Positions 1 through 10,707 of a stretch of DNA of 33,217 bases are shown here, in pieces. Within the stretch, counting starts at the first letter, position 1. Each line of letters starts with the position of its first letter. The position numbers and the translations under genes are program-made. The notes under the pieces were generated by a model that was not told the DNA's origin, did not search any database, and saw nothing but the letters and a program-made list of their open reading frames with translations. Source of the DNA: Stagonosporopsis chrysanthemi (Eukaryota > Ascomycota > Dothideomycetes > Pleosporales > Didymellaceae); the NCBI GenBank assembly GCA_022560025.1, contig JAFISE010000263.1, positions 1 to 33,217 on the forward strand. Reading direction: 5' to 3'.

Positions 1-1293
1 TGCAAGGTAAAGGTAGCGTTTCGATGACGTAGCTCTGTTGACAGCAGTCAATAGCTCGTCGGCATGCAGTAGCGGATACAGCGTGTGTAGTCGACAGCCA
101 GGCTCATAACTGTAACTGCGTAAGCAGTTTCAAGTGGGTGCTGCGGGTCAACGCTTGTATTGCTATCTGTTCTCGTGTTGTGATGATGGTGTACCGGAGC
201 TCTCGGCTCACCCGGAAGCACCAGGCAGTACCTGCTACAATAGCATATCATGTGATCTCAGCCACGTGGTTACATTAGATTTCGAGTGCACCTTGAAGAC
301 TTTTGTTCCCTTGCGTAGTGCTTACAATCTTGAACTTACGCAACAGCCAGACTGTAGTAGGTAGATTAACATCAGACAATTCGGCCTTTAGGGCACACGA
401 TCATGCAGTCGTCTAACATGCTGTAGCATTCCGAACTCTCTGTTGACCTATACTAAATGTCTCCCTAGCATCTCTGTTTTTTATAACCTTACACTTTATT
501 AAAGTGCACTAGCTGTGTGCAGTACCTCACAATCTTAGCATATCTCCTAAATACAATAAAATTTATCACAGAGCTACCTCTACTCAATCTATAAACTATA
601 TAGAACATCAGGAAGACACAGATAGAAGCGCAAGGTTAACAATGGTAGCCCCCGAAGAACTTAGCCACATAATATAGCGAGGAGGTCTCCGCCTTATTCC
701 TGATTAGCCTTCTAAGAATGAAAAATTCACTGTAGTCTGCTACATACTTGAACTCTTGTATGATATTCACACTACAGGCTTGAGACCCTCCGTAAAAACC
801 ACAATTCTGCAGATACGTTAGCATCTTCAGAAACGACACTAACTGACTGATTGCACAGGTCGCACCAGCTGCTCCAATATGTCACTAGCCTTGCGAGGCT
901 GGCTGCAACCCACGTTGGTGCTGTACGGGCCATCTCCCGAATGGCGTTCAACCACGAAGCATTTGCGACAGGAAAGAAACAATCACCCGTTAATTCAGGC
1001 TTAGACTCGGCACTCTTTCGTGCACTAATACAGCCGTCGCAATGCCCATGCCAGCCTCCGATAGCCATACCCAGCGAGACTTCTCGAACCATGTCTGAAA
1101 TAGCAATCTGCTGGCTGAACCATTACAAAACCGATATGTCCGCATTGCTGATGCGCGGTAGTCTGTGGTCCACCCGTGTACGTGTTGTAACCCTACTGCA
1201 ATGCTGCGTCGAATCGCTCCTATTGCACGATGGCATATAGTAATAGCAGGTAACTGATATCCTTCGCCGCATGTTCAAGCTGCTTCGCCCTCT
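1..1293. other. Gene-poor left flank with an A/T-rich stretch
   Basis: No gene can be supported here. Roughly 430-760 is rich in A, T and TpA steps, which is what fungal repeats decayed by C-to-T mutation look like. An open frame at 772-1092 on the minus strand (106 codons, with two tryptophan-containing segments) and an overlapping one at 851-1240 on the plus strand lie opposite each other. Neither has a recognisable domain or convincing splice partners, so neither is called. Confidence 0.4.
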
Positions 1294-2687
1294 TCATTGC
1301 CCTCGATGATGACGTGACCCACACTGATACTCTCTGATGGCGTCTCGCCGATAGTCGTCTCGCCGGTAGGCGTCTCGCGGATAGGTGTGATTGAAGAGAA
1401 GATGGGAGTTGTTTGAGAGATCTCGATCTTCGAAGATCGGTGTGACGGCGACAATGGACGCGATGATGACACTCGGGATGGCGAAGAGACCAGAGGCATC
1501 GAAGATACGGGTGATCCTATCATTGGCGACGAGACTGGAGGGAGTGCTGAAGCTCGGGGCTCTTACGAAGACAATCCCATGCTATCGAGTGGGGCAGCTT
1601 GAGGTGAAGAGAGTAGCATCGGTTCGCTGTCTAGCAAAGAATATGACCCTGTCAGCGTCTCTGGTGTCGCAGCACTGCCGACGTCCTGGCGCCTTGACAG
1701 CCTCGCTTTGGTCCGTCTGACAAATTCGGGTGTACCTAAGTTCCCAAGGGAATAGCAAAGGGGATCATTTCCGAACGGACCTCTTCTCCATACGTCAAAC
1801 GTGATCTCAGCGTTCTCGTTGCCACTTCCTGGTGCATCACTGTCGATAGATCTCTCTGCTGGTGTGTCAGTGTTCTCCTGACGTGAAGATTGTCGCCGAA
1901 TCTCGTCGGTAGGTGCGGACGTGTGTGGGGCTTCCAACGGCCGAGGCGCCACCCGAGCAGCTTGTCCTTGGCGAGGTGACTCTTGCTGTCGAAGTCCGTC
2001 GACCTGCTTGGACTTGTGCGGGTGCTCGGTTTGCTGAGCCGCCACCTGAGCAGCTCGTCCCTGGAGGGCCAGATCTTGCTGTCGAAGCATGTCGGCGTGC
2101 TTGGGATGCTGTGTAAAACTGGAAAGCTGAGGCATCGACGGAGTCCCTTTTTGATCGGACACAGACTGTTCGATAGAGCGGTGGAGATTAATGCAAAAGC
2201 CGTCTGTGGAGGATAGGATGCCAGTAAAGCGGTCGAACGCAAACGAGAGTGGTGTGGTTTCTGAGGGCGTAGTGAGTGATGCTTTCTTTCCTTGCTACAT
2301 ACCAGCGGTCTTTGCACTGAGATCTTGCAGTGTCTGAATCGTCAAGTGCTTTACACTTGTAATCTCTTGTGCACATAGTACACTCATGGCGAATACCCGG
2401 GCGTCTTCAGCGAAAGACGCATCGTTGATTGTATGAAGTATGGCCATTGCGCACGATGCTTTGCAGATAGTACTGATGTCGTTTCTCAGTGTGACGAGTT
2501 CTGCCATCATTTGGACGGTGTTGTTGACGACCTGATAGCCTGCTAGTGTCTTCACCCAGGAGGCCAGTAGCAGGTTCTCTCTGACTTACTCATAGGCCAA
2601 TCCGTAGACGATTCGTATGAGCGAATAGGCCGCTTCCAGTTCGTCGCGCAGCTTCTTGTGGAGCTCGTCGTCTTCTTGGCGCGCCAT
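1294..2687 (-). CDS. Hypothetical spliced protein, family not recognised
   Basis: I do not recognise this protein. The ATG at 2687 opens a helical segment beginning MARQEDDELHKKL. One reading frame then runs down to 1567, broken only by stops at 2588-2586 and 2297-2295. A third stop follows at 1565-1563. All three stops lie inside good 5' splice sites (GTAAGT at 2589, GTATGT at 2302, GTAAGA at 1566), so I read them as introns. Intron 2 fits 2302-2261 or 2302-2214, and intron 3 fits 1566-1517. Intron 1 is unresolved: only a 117-nt choice (2589-2473) keeps the frame. The middle of the protein holds three imperfect repeats of about 28 residues, rich in Gln, Arg and Pro. The last exon (1516-1294) encodes a hydrophobic segment that could span a membrane (IPSVIIASIVAV) and a basic tail ending at 1294. 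That model gives about 394 residues. The alternative is a pseudogene with nonsense codons. Confidence 0.4.
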
Positions 2688-4240
2688 GTTGATGTCGACA
2701 AAGCAAAGCTGCGGACTGCGGGTTTGGTGTAATGTGTTGAGGTTAGATGTGGGAAGAATGTAGGAAGGTGAGAGTGGCACTGGCGGGCCATGGGCAACCT
2801 AAGCAAAGAAAGCATATACTCTCTCACTGTAACGCTAGTACTGCTACCGTAGCACTGCAACTATCACCACTTACCTGAAATCCCCTACATTCCACTGCCC
2901 ACCTTTACTTTGTGCAAAGAGTTCGCTGCACTCGGCTTCCTGCCGTCACTCCAGACTATCTCACCGTAGCTGACATTGCAGCCCGAGATGCACAATACGG
3001 TCTCGCAGTCGCGCTCGAAATACTCATCAGTCAGCACTAACACGTAAATTGGCGACTATGACCATTGGAGCTTGGACAATTCCAAAGGTCGCTCCGTTCC
3101 GACACTTGTAGACACTGCCGGTAACATTCAGTTACATCCGGGAAAATAATTGCTGGCATACTCCTCCGTGATATCAGTTCTGATCTTCGTGGAGCATCCG
3201 GTGATGACGTAGGAGGCTCTTAGAGATGAAGGAAGATACCTTTGCAAAACGATAAGCAGACAAAATAACTGTGATTACTTTTCCGTATGGGTTGACATGG
3301 AATGGAATGAGATGAAAAGCTCCCCGCAGTGCAATTTGTACTAGAAGCCGAAGCCCCAGTACGCCATTCGCTGAGGAAGCCACGACCACCTATTCGATTG
3401 AGGCTCACATCTTGGTTGCAGCTGTGTCTTCCTGACGCAGATGGTATTCGTGCAAAGCTCCTGCTATTTCGTGATGGCAGATGTCAGCAGGAAAAGCTCC
3501 GGCCTGGTAATCGGAAATTGGCCTAATAGATACAAAGCATAATGGCTGGCAAATTGATAATGTCGTCCACATCGTTATTGTGTTGTTGTTTCTTTACTCA
3601 GTCAATACAATGAAACAAGTACGCAGCATCTCGGTAAGTCGTTCTTTTGATGCAACACGCCATGATTGCTGGTGTTGAAAGTGATGCCGTGCAGTAAGGC
3701 TGGTCGATGCAGTGACGAAAGGGTTCTGTGTCCTTTAGATCTCACAGGCTCAACTTGGGCGCCCAACTCGTGAACTCATCAAAGGTCGTTGATACGTCCA
3801 TGGACGATCGAAGCCTAATACATCCATCTCAGAAAGGCAACAGTGCAGATAGCCGACTTGCTCGCACTTGTCAGCATGTGGTTCTCGATCAGGACATGTG
3901 ACTTGCGGCTGAGCTCAAGATCGGCGTTGTTCCAAATCATTGACTCCAGATTTTCGTTAGGGGAGTTTCGACTTGGAATGCGGAAAAATTGGGCGCCTAT
4001 TGCGAATGCCTCTTCTTTGATTGGCTGCCGAGCTGAGCTTCCAGTGAATGATGGACAACATCAACCCCGCCGGATCGGCCTCCGTCTCCACAATAGCGGC
4101 TGCCACCGCTAACATCTGGAATCTCGCGACGCGCTACCCCGCATATCTTGCTCGCTTGTATGCTCTCAGTAAGGATCGTGAACCTGAAGCTTAGGATATT
4201 CATGAGCGTCATACGCGGAGAGACGGAAGCTAGTATGCTA
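2688..4240. other. Intergenic region, nothing recognised
   Basis: About 1.5 kb upstream of both the hypothetical gene (minus) and the catalase-like gene (plus), so it should hold both promoters. Only short open frames below 90 codons are present and none resembles a known domain. An inverted CCAAT box (ATTGG) lies near 4019-4023, on the catalase side. Confidence 0.4.
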
Positions 4241-4244
4241 CGGA

Positions 4245-4252
4245 TATATAAG
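4245..4252 (+). promoter_or_regulatory. TATA box of the catalase-like gene
   Basis: TATATAAG lies 88 nt upstream of the start codon at 4341. This is consistent with a 5' leader of about 60 nt. It is the best TATA match in this intergenic region. Confidence 0.5.
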
Positions 4253-4340
4253 ATGGGCGACAAAGCATCGTGACGGCCTCACACGCCGAGCTCAAAAAGT
4301 AATAACATATCCGAACACAAGGACTAACTTGCACTTCACC

Positions 4341-5735
4341 ATGGGGGATAGCAAGATTGTGACCTGTCCGATCTCGCACCACAAGATCGCGAATATACAT
4401 AATGGAAACGTTCCCAGCGGCACTGTCAAGGCTGGTGGTCAGGACAAGCCCGCACCGGGAAAGTACATCAAATGGGATGCTGAGGGTGTGGAAACCATTC
4501 AACCGGGCGAGCAGGAGAAGATCAAGGAAGTGTCAGACCAGTTCAACCGCTTCCAGATGATGAACTTCAATGAGCACATGCACTGCTTGCGGGGCACTCA
4601 TCTGAAGACACAGGGTGTAAGTCTAGAACTCCTACAGGCATTGCTTTCGGATTATACTGATGAACTATACAGTGCGTTATGGGCAAGTTCATCGTCCATG
4701 ACAACCTTCCCGAGCATCTCGCTCAGGGCATGTTCAAGAAGGCTGGCGTCTACGATGTCATCATGCGCTACTCGTCCTTGACACCTAAGATCGTTCCGGA
4801 CAACGCACCTGCGCCTCGTGGGATCGGTATGAAAATCTTTGGCGTCGAGGGCGAGAAGATTTGGGGCGAGGACAAGAAGACCCAGGACTGGACGTTCAAC
4901 AACTATCCCATCCTGGAACTCCGCGACCCTGAGACAACATACGACATCGCCGATGCCCTCGAGCGCAACTGGGATGATATTCCCAAATTCGCCGAAGAGC
5001 AATCGAAGCGCGTCGACGCCGACGTTGCAACACTGGGCGGTGGATTGCCGCGACAGCACAGTACATCTCCAACTCCCTCACACATAAGATCGCCGCTAAA
5101 ACCCCGCAGTGTACGCCATGCCCGAGTACTCCCAGTCCGCGTACCGCCACGGTGACTACGTCGCCAAGTACGGCGTCTTCCCCCTCTCAAAAGAGCAACT
5201 CGCCCGCGTCGACGACGATATCAAAGATTCCGACCCCATCAACATCATCTCGCAAGAGAACCGCCGCTTCCACATGGCTCATAAAGTGACATACTCGTTC
5301 TGCGCACAGCTGCTGCAGGACCTGACCGAGCAGCCCGTGGAAGACATTGGCATTGACTGGGACCCGAAGAAATATCCGTTTGAGCAGATAGCAACACTGG
5401 AGTTTGAGCCGCAGGACTCGTGGCTGCCGGAGTTCAGGACGTGGTGAGTTACATATGTCGAAGCTGATACAGCAAGGGCATGATGACTGACTCTTCGCAG
5501 GTGGGACGACCGCATCACGGTTAATAGCTGGCACGGGCTCAAGGAGCACCAGCCGCTGGGCAGCACGAATCGAATGCGCAGGGTTGTGTATGCCGAGAGC
5601 AGGAAGTTGAGACTCAGAGTCAATGGGTACAGGGACTACATTGAGCCGGGGAGTATTCAGGAGGTTCCTGCGCCACTGCCAGCGCCGCAGCTACCGCTGA
5701 GGCACCAGCCTGCTGTCACCACGGTAGAGGCGTGA
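4341..5735 (+). CDS. Catalase-like haem protein (small SrpA-type)
   Basis: Predicted haem-dependent catalase or peroxidase of the small catalase-related family. Exons are 4341-4616, 4673-5060, 5110-5443 and 5501-5735, giving 410 residues; introns of 56, 49 and 57 nt are all GT-AG and restore frame. The distal histidine is His87 in RGTHLKTQG, the motif used by catalases above the haem. A conserved Arg lies in VIMRYSS (about 124), and an Asn-rich segment follows in QDWTFNNYP. The proximal haem ligand is probably Tyr363 in RRVVYAESRKLR, with Arg359 four residues before it as in the catalase RxxxY motif. At 410 residues it lacks the C-terminal flavodoxin-like domain of large fungal catalases. No signal peptide or clear peroxisomal targeting tail is visible. 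It ends 111 bp from the amidohydrolase, tail to tail. Activity could be peroxidase or catalase. Confidence 0.9.
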
Positions 5736-5846
5736 GTGTGCGATAATTATGGTTGGGCTGGACTTGTTTGTAGTGAGATTTGAAGAGGTAGCATCGAAAG
5801 TTCCCATTTACGAACACCCTCTTGATGAGCCTCTACATGGTGCATA

Positions 5847-7118
5847 CTAGAACGCAACCTTCCCCCTCCACAACCTCTCCGCATTCCCCCAAAACACACC
5901 CTCCCTCTCCGCCTCATTGATAAACCGCGCCTCCGCCAGGCCCGCAGTGTTCTCGTCAACGTCCCAGAAACCAATTCCATACGGATAATCCGTTCCAAAC
6001 ACCATCTGCTCCATCCCAACACCCATGCCCTCGGTCAGTCCCTGGATCTGCCTTGGCCACACCGGGCCGGCGCTGTCGTACCACAGCCGCGTCTTATACG
6101 CTTCCCGTGCCGCCTCAGACTCGTTGGGGAAGCCGAGCAGGAAGCGCTCACTGATGTCTGGGAACGCGCCGGCGCCGTGCGAGATACGCCAGTGCAAGTG
6201 CGGATACCTGAGGAGTGCACTGTTGTACGGGGGTGAAGAGGCGGTGATGGAGGAGATAGCACGGGCAGTCTCGAAGTAGAACTCTCCGAGGCCGGAGCGG
6301 AGGGGCGCTGTAAGTTGTCAGTTCATCGTGCCTACATACACTCACCCTCTCACTCGGACAACGGGCTCCTTACACGGCCGACTCGACACCAGCCTCCCAT
6401 CCCCCAACACAACCACCGGATCCGTAGGATGCACAAACACCACCTCCCTCCCTCCCCCCTTAACCGCCCTCTCCTCAAGCCACTCCCACAACCCCCCCAC
6501 CGCCTCATCCCCCGGATACACCCCCTCCGCCTGCGTCAAAACACTAACCCCCACCGCCCCCAACTCCTCCATCGCATACCGCACCTCTGCCACACTCTCC
6601 TGCACATACGGCAGCGCAGTAACAGCCAGCCAGCTAAACCGCTCCGGCCAGAGCCTGCACACCTCAGCCACATACTCGTTCAGCAAGCGCGCCAGCGCCA
6701 GCGTCTTCTCCTTGCGCAGCACAGCGTCCGGCTCGAACGCGGTCGGCGACGCGAACGCGTTCGCCTGCGGTGTCGACACGCTGAGGATGCTGTGCTTGAT
6801 GCCCCGCGCGGCCATGAACCGGAGGTGTGCGGAGGTGTTCCAGGAGGGGGTTTCGCGGCCTGCGGCGGAGGGTTCGAGGGCGCGGAACCAGGGCGGGATG
6901 GGGTGGGTGTGGGTGTCTATTTTTGAGGCGGTAGAGAAGTCTGCAGGGGGGGAAGTGGTCGGGGTGCTGTGCAGAGAGGTTATTGAGGACAGGGCGTCTT
7001 GGTGGAAGGGCAGGGTGGTGAGGTCGATGTTGTCGCGTGCTGCGTTTGTGGTTATGCGGTGGAGGAGGGCTGAGGGCGTTAGAAGTGGTGGTGTGGATGT
7101 GGATGTTGATGTTGGCAT
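5847..7118 (-). CDS. Amidohydrolase, ACMSD-like metal-dependent decarboxylase or hydrolase
   Basis: TIM-barrel amidohydrolase of the amidohydrolase_2 family, which includes aminocarboxymuconate-semialdehyde decarboxylase and related aromatic-acid decarboxylases. Exons are 7118-6374 and 6307-5847, giving 401 residues. The 66-nt intron uses GTAAGG, and only this donor restores the frame. Metal ligands are visible: His70 and His72 in IDTHTHP, His230 in FVHPTDP, His292 in RISHGAGAFP, and Asp355 in FGTDYPYG. I chose the ATG at 7118 because the open frame upstream is cut by a probable leader intron and has no other in-phase ATG after splicing. The substrate cannot be inferred: the family covers decarboxylases and hydrolases of ring-derived acids. 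The first 65 residues are low-complexity Ser/Thr/Pro and may be a short extension. Confidence 0.87.
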
Positions 7119-7140
7119 CGTGTAGAGGAGGGTGCGGAAG

Positions 7141-7189
7141 CTACATGGTGTTAGGACGGGCTTGAGACGGGTGAGACGTGTGGACTGAC
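7141..7189 (-). other. Probable 5' leader intron of the amidohydrolase gene
   Basis: GTCAGT donor, CCTAAC branch site and TAG acceptor bound a 49-nt segment that ends 22 nt before the start codon at 7118. Removing it joins an upstream leader to the coding exon. The rest of 7119-7567 is the amidohydrolase promoter and the 3' flank of the PH-domain gene. I see no gene there. Confidence 0.5.
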
Positions 7190-7567
7190 CTGTAGTTTTG
7201 CAGAAGTCTTGGAGGTAATCGAAGTAGCGACAAGGCGTGACCTCGGAGTGCTTCAATGATTGATATGCAGGGCAAGGGGACGCAGACGCAGCTAGCTGCA
7301 TGTCCCCGCCGGGTCCCCGCATTACCCTCGTCAGGCCTCGTCACGCAGTGTACAGGGAATGGAAATGATATGGATATGTGATTGAATTATCTATATCCTC
7401 CAAAACAGCATGGGGTATCTCTAAAAGCAGTCCAGTGAGTAAATAAACTCGCGCTGCCGGTCGAGAAAGCGCCGCTCAACCGTAACAATGAAACTATGTC
7501 GCTAATCGCAGTCAGAAACAAAGGAGAATATCTACAGATGAGAGTGGATGTGTATGCAAAATGTTGT

Positions 7568-9148
7568 TTAGATGAGCAGGCCGACACCGAGAGCCACGGC
7601 ACTGATGTCGTTCTCTCGAGCGTCGATACTGGTCCTGATCTTGCCCATGTGGCCGAGCTGGCGTGTGGCGTCCATCTTCGCCTGAGACATTGCGGTCGGC
7701 GAGGGTGGGCCAGAGGAGGAGGCGAGATCGATGCGGTCGGCATCCTGCTCTGAGGCCGTGGGAGCCAGGTCGTAGCCGAATGTGATGGAGGCGATAGAGT
7801 CGTCGCTGGCTGAACGTATAGGCGATGATGGCCTTGCAGGACCGTTGAGCTTTTCGATGACAACAGTGGTGGGGGCTTCGATGTTGACCACTGTGGGCTT
7901 TGGTGTGCGGTTCTTTTTGTATCCGTGCGCATCGTAACGCGGAGGGTGAGGTGTGTATTCGACAAGTCTGTGCTCTTTGACATTGATGCGCATGCGCATG
8001 CCGTCGCAGATGACAACGTCGCTAACTCGAGGTGACGAGGCAAGCAGAACTGGTGCGCAGCGACGGCGGTAGCGCAGGACTTGTGATGGTGTCGACCGAA
8101 CGGCTGGTGCATCCTTGGGGTCAGAAGACGCTGTTAATGGGGGTACCTCGTCGTCGTCCTGCGAAGACATGCGCGCTAGGCCATTTCGTGTAGGAAAACG
8201 CACGTCTTCAGGATCAAAATCTTCGAACTCGGCATCTGCGTTGGCTGTCACACTAGTGACGTTGCCCATCTCTCGACCTCCACTGAGATGAGGGTAGAGC
8301 TGGCGAATGATGCGCTCTTGCTCGGCAATGATGCGCCTTCCAGCATCTGCGTTGGACAGGTTGTCCAAATCTTCACCAAGCTGGGTGCCATCGAGGAGGC
8401 GCTGGCGCCTGTTCCTCCTAGGCAGGCTGCGGTAGCGTGGCTCGCTGCGGTCTTCGATGGGTGCGCTGATGTCAATAGCGGCGCAGAATGCCTCGACCCA
8501 GTCAAGCATAATCTGTTGCGTGGGCGCGCAGAGCAGCAATTGCTCAGTCTCCACACGAATGCGAATAGCGTGTTCGCGGACAGGCTCAAAGAGGTGGGGG
8601 TCAGTCTCGTAGAGCTTGTTTCGCGCCGAAGCAGGGACAAGGTGTGCAAAGGGCGATTTTGGGACCAGCGTAGTCTTCTTGAAGTCTGAAGCAATTCCCA
8701 CCTCGGCGTGCTGCAGTGTGTACGATGAGATCAAGCGGCCGGCTGAAGCCTGTCGGTTCTTGCTCCACAGACCAGGCTGCTTTGCTCGGTGGATGCTCAG
8801 CTGGGTGCCGCAGAGAACGACGTAGCAGTCGGTCCAGTCGCGCTGGCCAGACACATGGAACGGCGAGAGCAGCTCATGGCGCACTCCAAGCACACCGCCG
8901 ATCTCAACGGTGCATGTGTATGGTGGTGGCAGCACGTCAGAGCGCTCAGCCTTTGCCTCGGTCCGCGCCTTCTCGTTCAGGTAGCGCAGATTGTCGTCGA
9001 TGCGGGCGTATGCGGGCGGGTTGCCAAGCGGCAGCTGTGCGTGGGTGTGGAATGTGTTGTGGTAGCCGTATGTTTGGTGCGCCGTCTGCTGATTGGCCGA
9101 GCGCGAGCGCTGTGCTGTGGGTGCTGTGGGTGCTGTGGGGTCGGACAT
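7568..9148 (-). CDS. PH-domain protein
   Basis: Single-exon gene of 526 residues. A pleckstrin-homology fold spans about residues 81-228: beta strands around VEIGGVLGVRHELLSPF and DWTDCYVVLCGTQLSIHRAK, closed by the hallmark helix LDWVEAFCAAIDI, whose Trp is the most conserved PH residue. Such domains bind phosphoinositides or protein partners, so a membrane or cortical role is plausible. A long loop sits inside the domain between residues 128 and 190. The C-terminal half is mostly disordered, with a conserved-looking patch (SDVVICDGMRMRINVKEHRLVEYTP, near residue 390) before a Ser/Pro-rich tail. The start at 9148 has a good CCACC context. The first 13 codons carry a short GTGCTGTGGG-like repeat encoding a Pro-Thr-Ala repeat. 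The exact orthologue is not recognised. Confidence 0.85.
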   Translation of the reverse strand: MSDPTAPTAPTAQRSRSANQQTAHQTYGYHNTFHTHAQLPLGNPPAYARIDDNLRYLNEKARTEAKAERSDVLPPPYTCTVEIGGVLGVRHELLSPFHVSGQRDWTDCYVVLCGTQLSIHRAKQPGLWSKNRQASAGRLISSYTLQHAEVGIASDFKKTTLVPKSPFAHLVPASARNKLYETDPHLFEPVREHAIRIRVETEQLLLCAPTQQIMLDWVEAFCAAIDISAPIEDRSEPRYRSLPRRNRRQRLLDGTQLGEDLDNLSNADAGRRIIAEQERIIRQLYPHLSGGREMGNVTSVTANADAEFEDFDPEDVRFPTRNGLARMSSQDDDEVPPLTASSDPKDAPAVRSTPSQVLRYRRRCAPVLLASSPRVSDVVICDGMRMRINVKEHRLVEYTPHPPRYDAHGYKKNRTPKPTVVNIEAPTTVVIEKLNGPARPSSPIRSASDDSIASITFGYDLAPTASEQDADRIDLASSSGPPSPTAMSQAKMDATRQLGHMGKIRTSIDARENDISAVALGVGLLI

Positions 9149-10707
9149 GGTGGAGACGGTGGCGAGGATGGTCGTGGACTTTGGAAAAGAGGCAAATTCT
9201 GGCCAGCAGAGCCTGTTTTCTATGCGTGCCCGGTTTGTTTGCAGAAGCTACCTCTCGAAGGGTGACGCGGTGGGAGCTACGGAAACGGACATGGGCAGAT
9301 TCCTGTGACGGGCGTTCGTTCCTGGACGAAAGCGGCCGCACAATGCACCGCGCGCCGCCTCTTCTTTTTTAAACCAAGATAACAAACTGTGTCGTCAGGC
9401 GGGCTCGGGGTAGCCAGAAGGCGTGCAATTTTGCCGGAACAAAAGCGAGGTCTGAGTGTGGCCGCGCAGATGGGGATCCTTGCGTGAGGCCGAGAAGCAC
9501 GGGCAGGCAATTTGCAGGAGTACAATCGCTGCCGCTGCGAAATGAGGCGTGAAGTGTATAGCGGTCTGAGTGTCGCTGTGCTTCGAAGGCACCCCGCGGT
9601 GGCATGACAGGCTATAAGTATCAATCATGCGAAGCCATCAGCTGGACCACCTGGCCCTGCGAGGTCGCTTGAGCGAACGATAGCAGGGCTGACCCGTTCT
9701 CCACTGGAGCATGGCCCAGAACCCCTGCCGACGGGCTGCTAAACTGCGAAAGGCATTGGCCGCCCGTGCGACGATCTATCGCCCGCCGAACGTGGCTGCG
9801 CTAACAAAACACAACTGCATCTGCCACTCCTTCGGTCCACTTGACTGCGAATTCGCGCAGCCCAGGTGCGGTCCATATGCAGGTCACTCCCACCATCCGT
9901 CTGCTGAGGGGTGCCGCCGTCGTCGTGAAGCTTGACCTTCTTTGTTTCCCCCGTCCACCGCCCTCTGGGAGCCTTCTCGTGCTCGACGCACAGGGAGCGG
10001 TGTACCGAGTAATTGCTCCCCTAGTCAAACCACCGCCCTGGCTGAAGTGCAACTTGTGCGAGTCTGACAAGCGCTGATGGGCCCAAGTCCGCAGCCTCGG
10101 ACGCTGCGAATATTGTATCACTCCACACGAGCCAGTATGCAGGGCCACCGGCCGCGTCACTTGTTATTGGTGCGTCGGTCGACAGTCAGCCAGCAGTGAG
10201 ATAATTCAATACGGCTGCACGGCAATTCGCGCAAGCTTAGTACATCAAAGATTACGCAGCAGTCTGCACTGTTTTTGCCAGCCGCCCAAGGAGACGGCTT
10301 GCGTCGCAAGATTACCGTCATGTGCGACCGAATTTTGAGAGTCAGCTCTGAGAGGGATTGCCCGCCCCATCAAAAGTGCCACCGAAGCTTCGCTAAGCAC
10401 GGGTGCACAGCTTGACTTGCCTTGTTACTCTCAGCCAACCATCTATCTCCCTATTGTGTACTATTCAGCAGCATAGACCATACAGAACACCCCTGATCTT
10501 CGTGCTGTCCCGAGAACGACGTCAGGAGCTCGTCTATCAAGACGCAAACACGGCCGGTGAGGGCCGTTTCAGATTTCACCGCAGCCAGTACTGTATTTGA
10601 CCGAAATTCAAAGCTCCCCGCACGGTCGAGTCGAAGAACGTTTGTTGGGGAGGCAACACGTCCAGTGCAAAGTCCACACCGACATACTGATGAAACCGGC
10701 ACTCTAT
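9149..10707. other. Intergenic region, nothing recognised
   Basis: Promoter side of the PH-domain gene and 3' flank of the HET gene. Short open frames on both strands overlap each other and show no domain. No RNA gene or repeat was seen by eye. Confidence 0.4.

Noticed and set aside
1563..2588. RIP-type nonsense mutations: the stops TAA, TAG and TAA could each be one C-to-T change from a Gln codon
   Set aside because: All three stops fall precisely in strong 5' splice sites. Removing the third as a 50-nt intron opens a different, protein-like last exon with a membrane-type segment. Introns explain the pattern better, though the first is unresolved.
6308..6345. A 38-nt intron in the amidohydrolase gene using the GTGAGT donor
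   Set aside because: It is unusually short and does not restore the frame. The upstream GTAAGG donor gives a 66-nt intron, restores the frame and yields the family-like join before PLRSGLGEFYF.
6315..7125. Long plus-strand open frames opposite the amidohydrolase
   Set aside because: They are antisense shadows with His/Pro/Arg-biased translations. The minus strand carries the metal-binding motifs.
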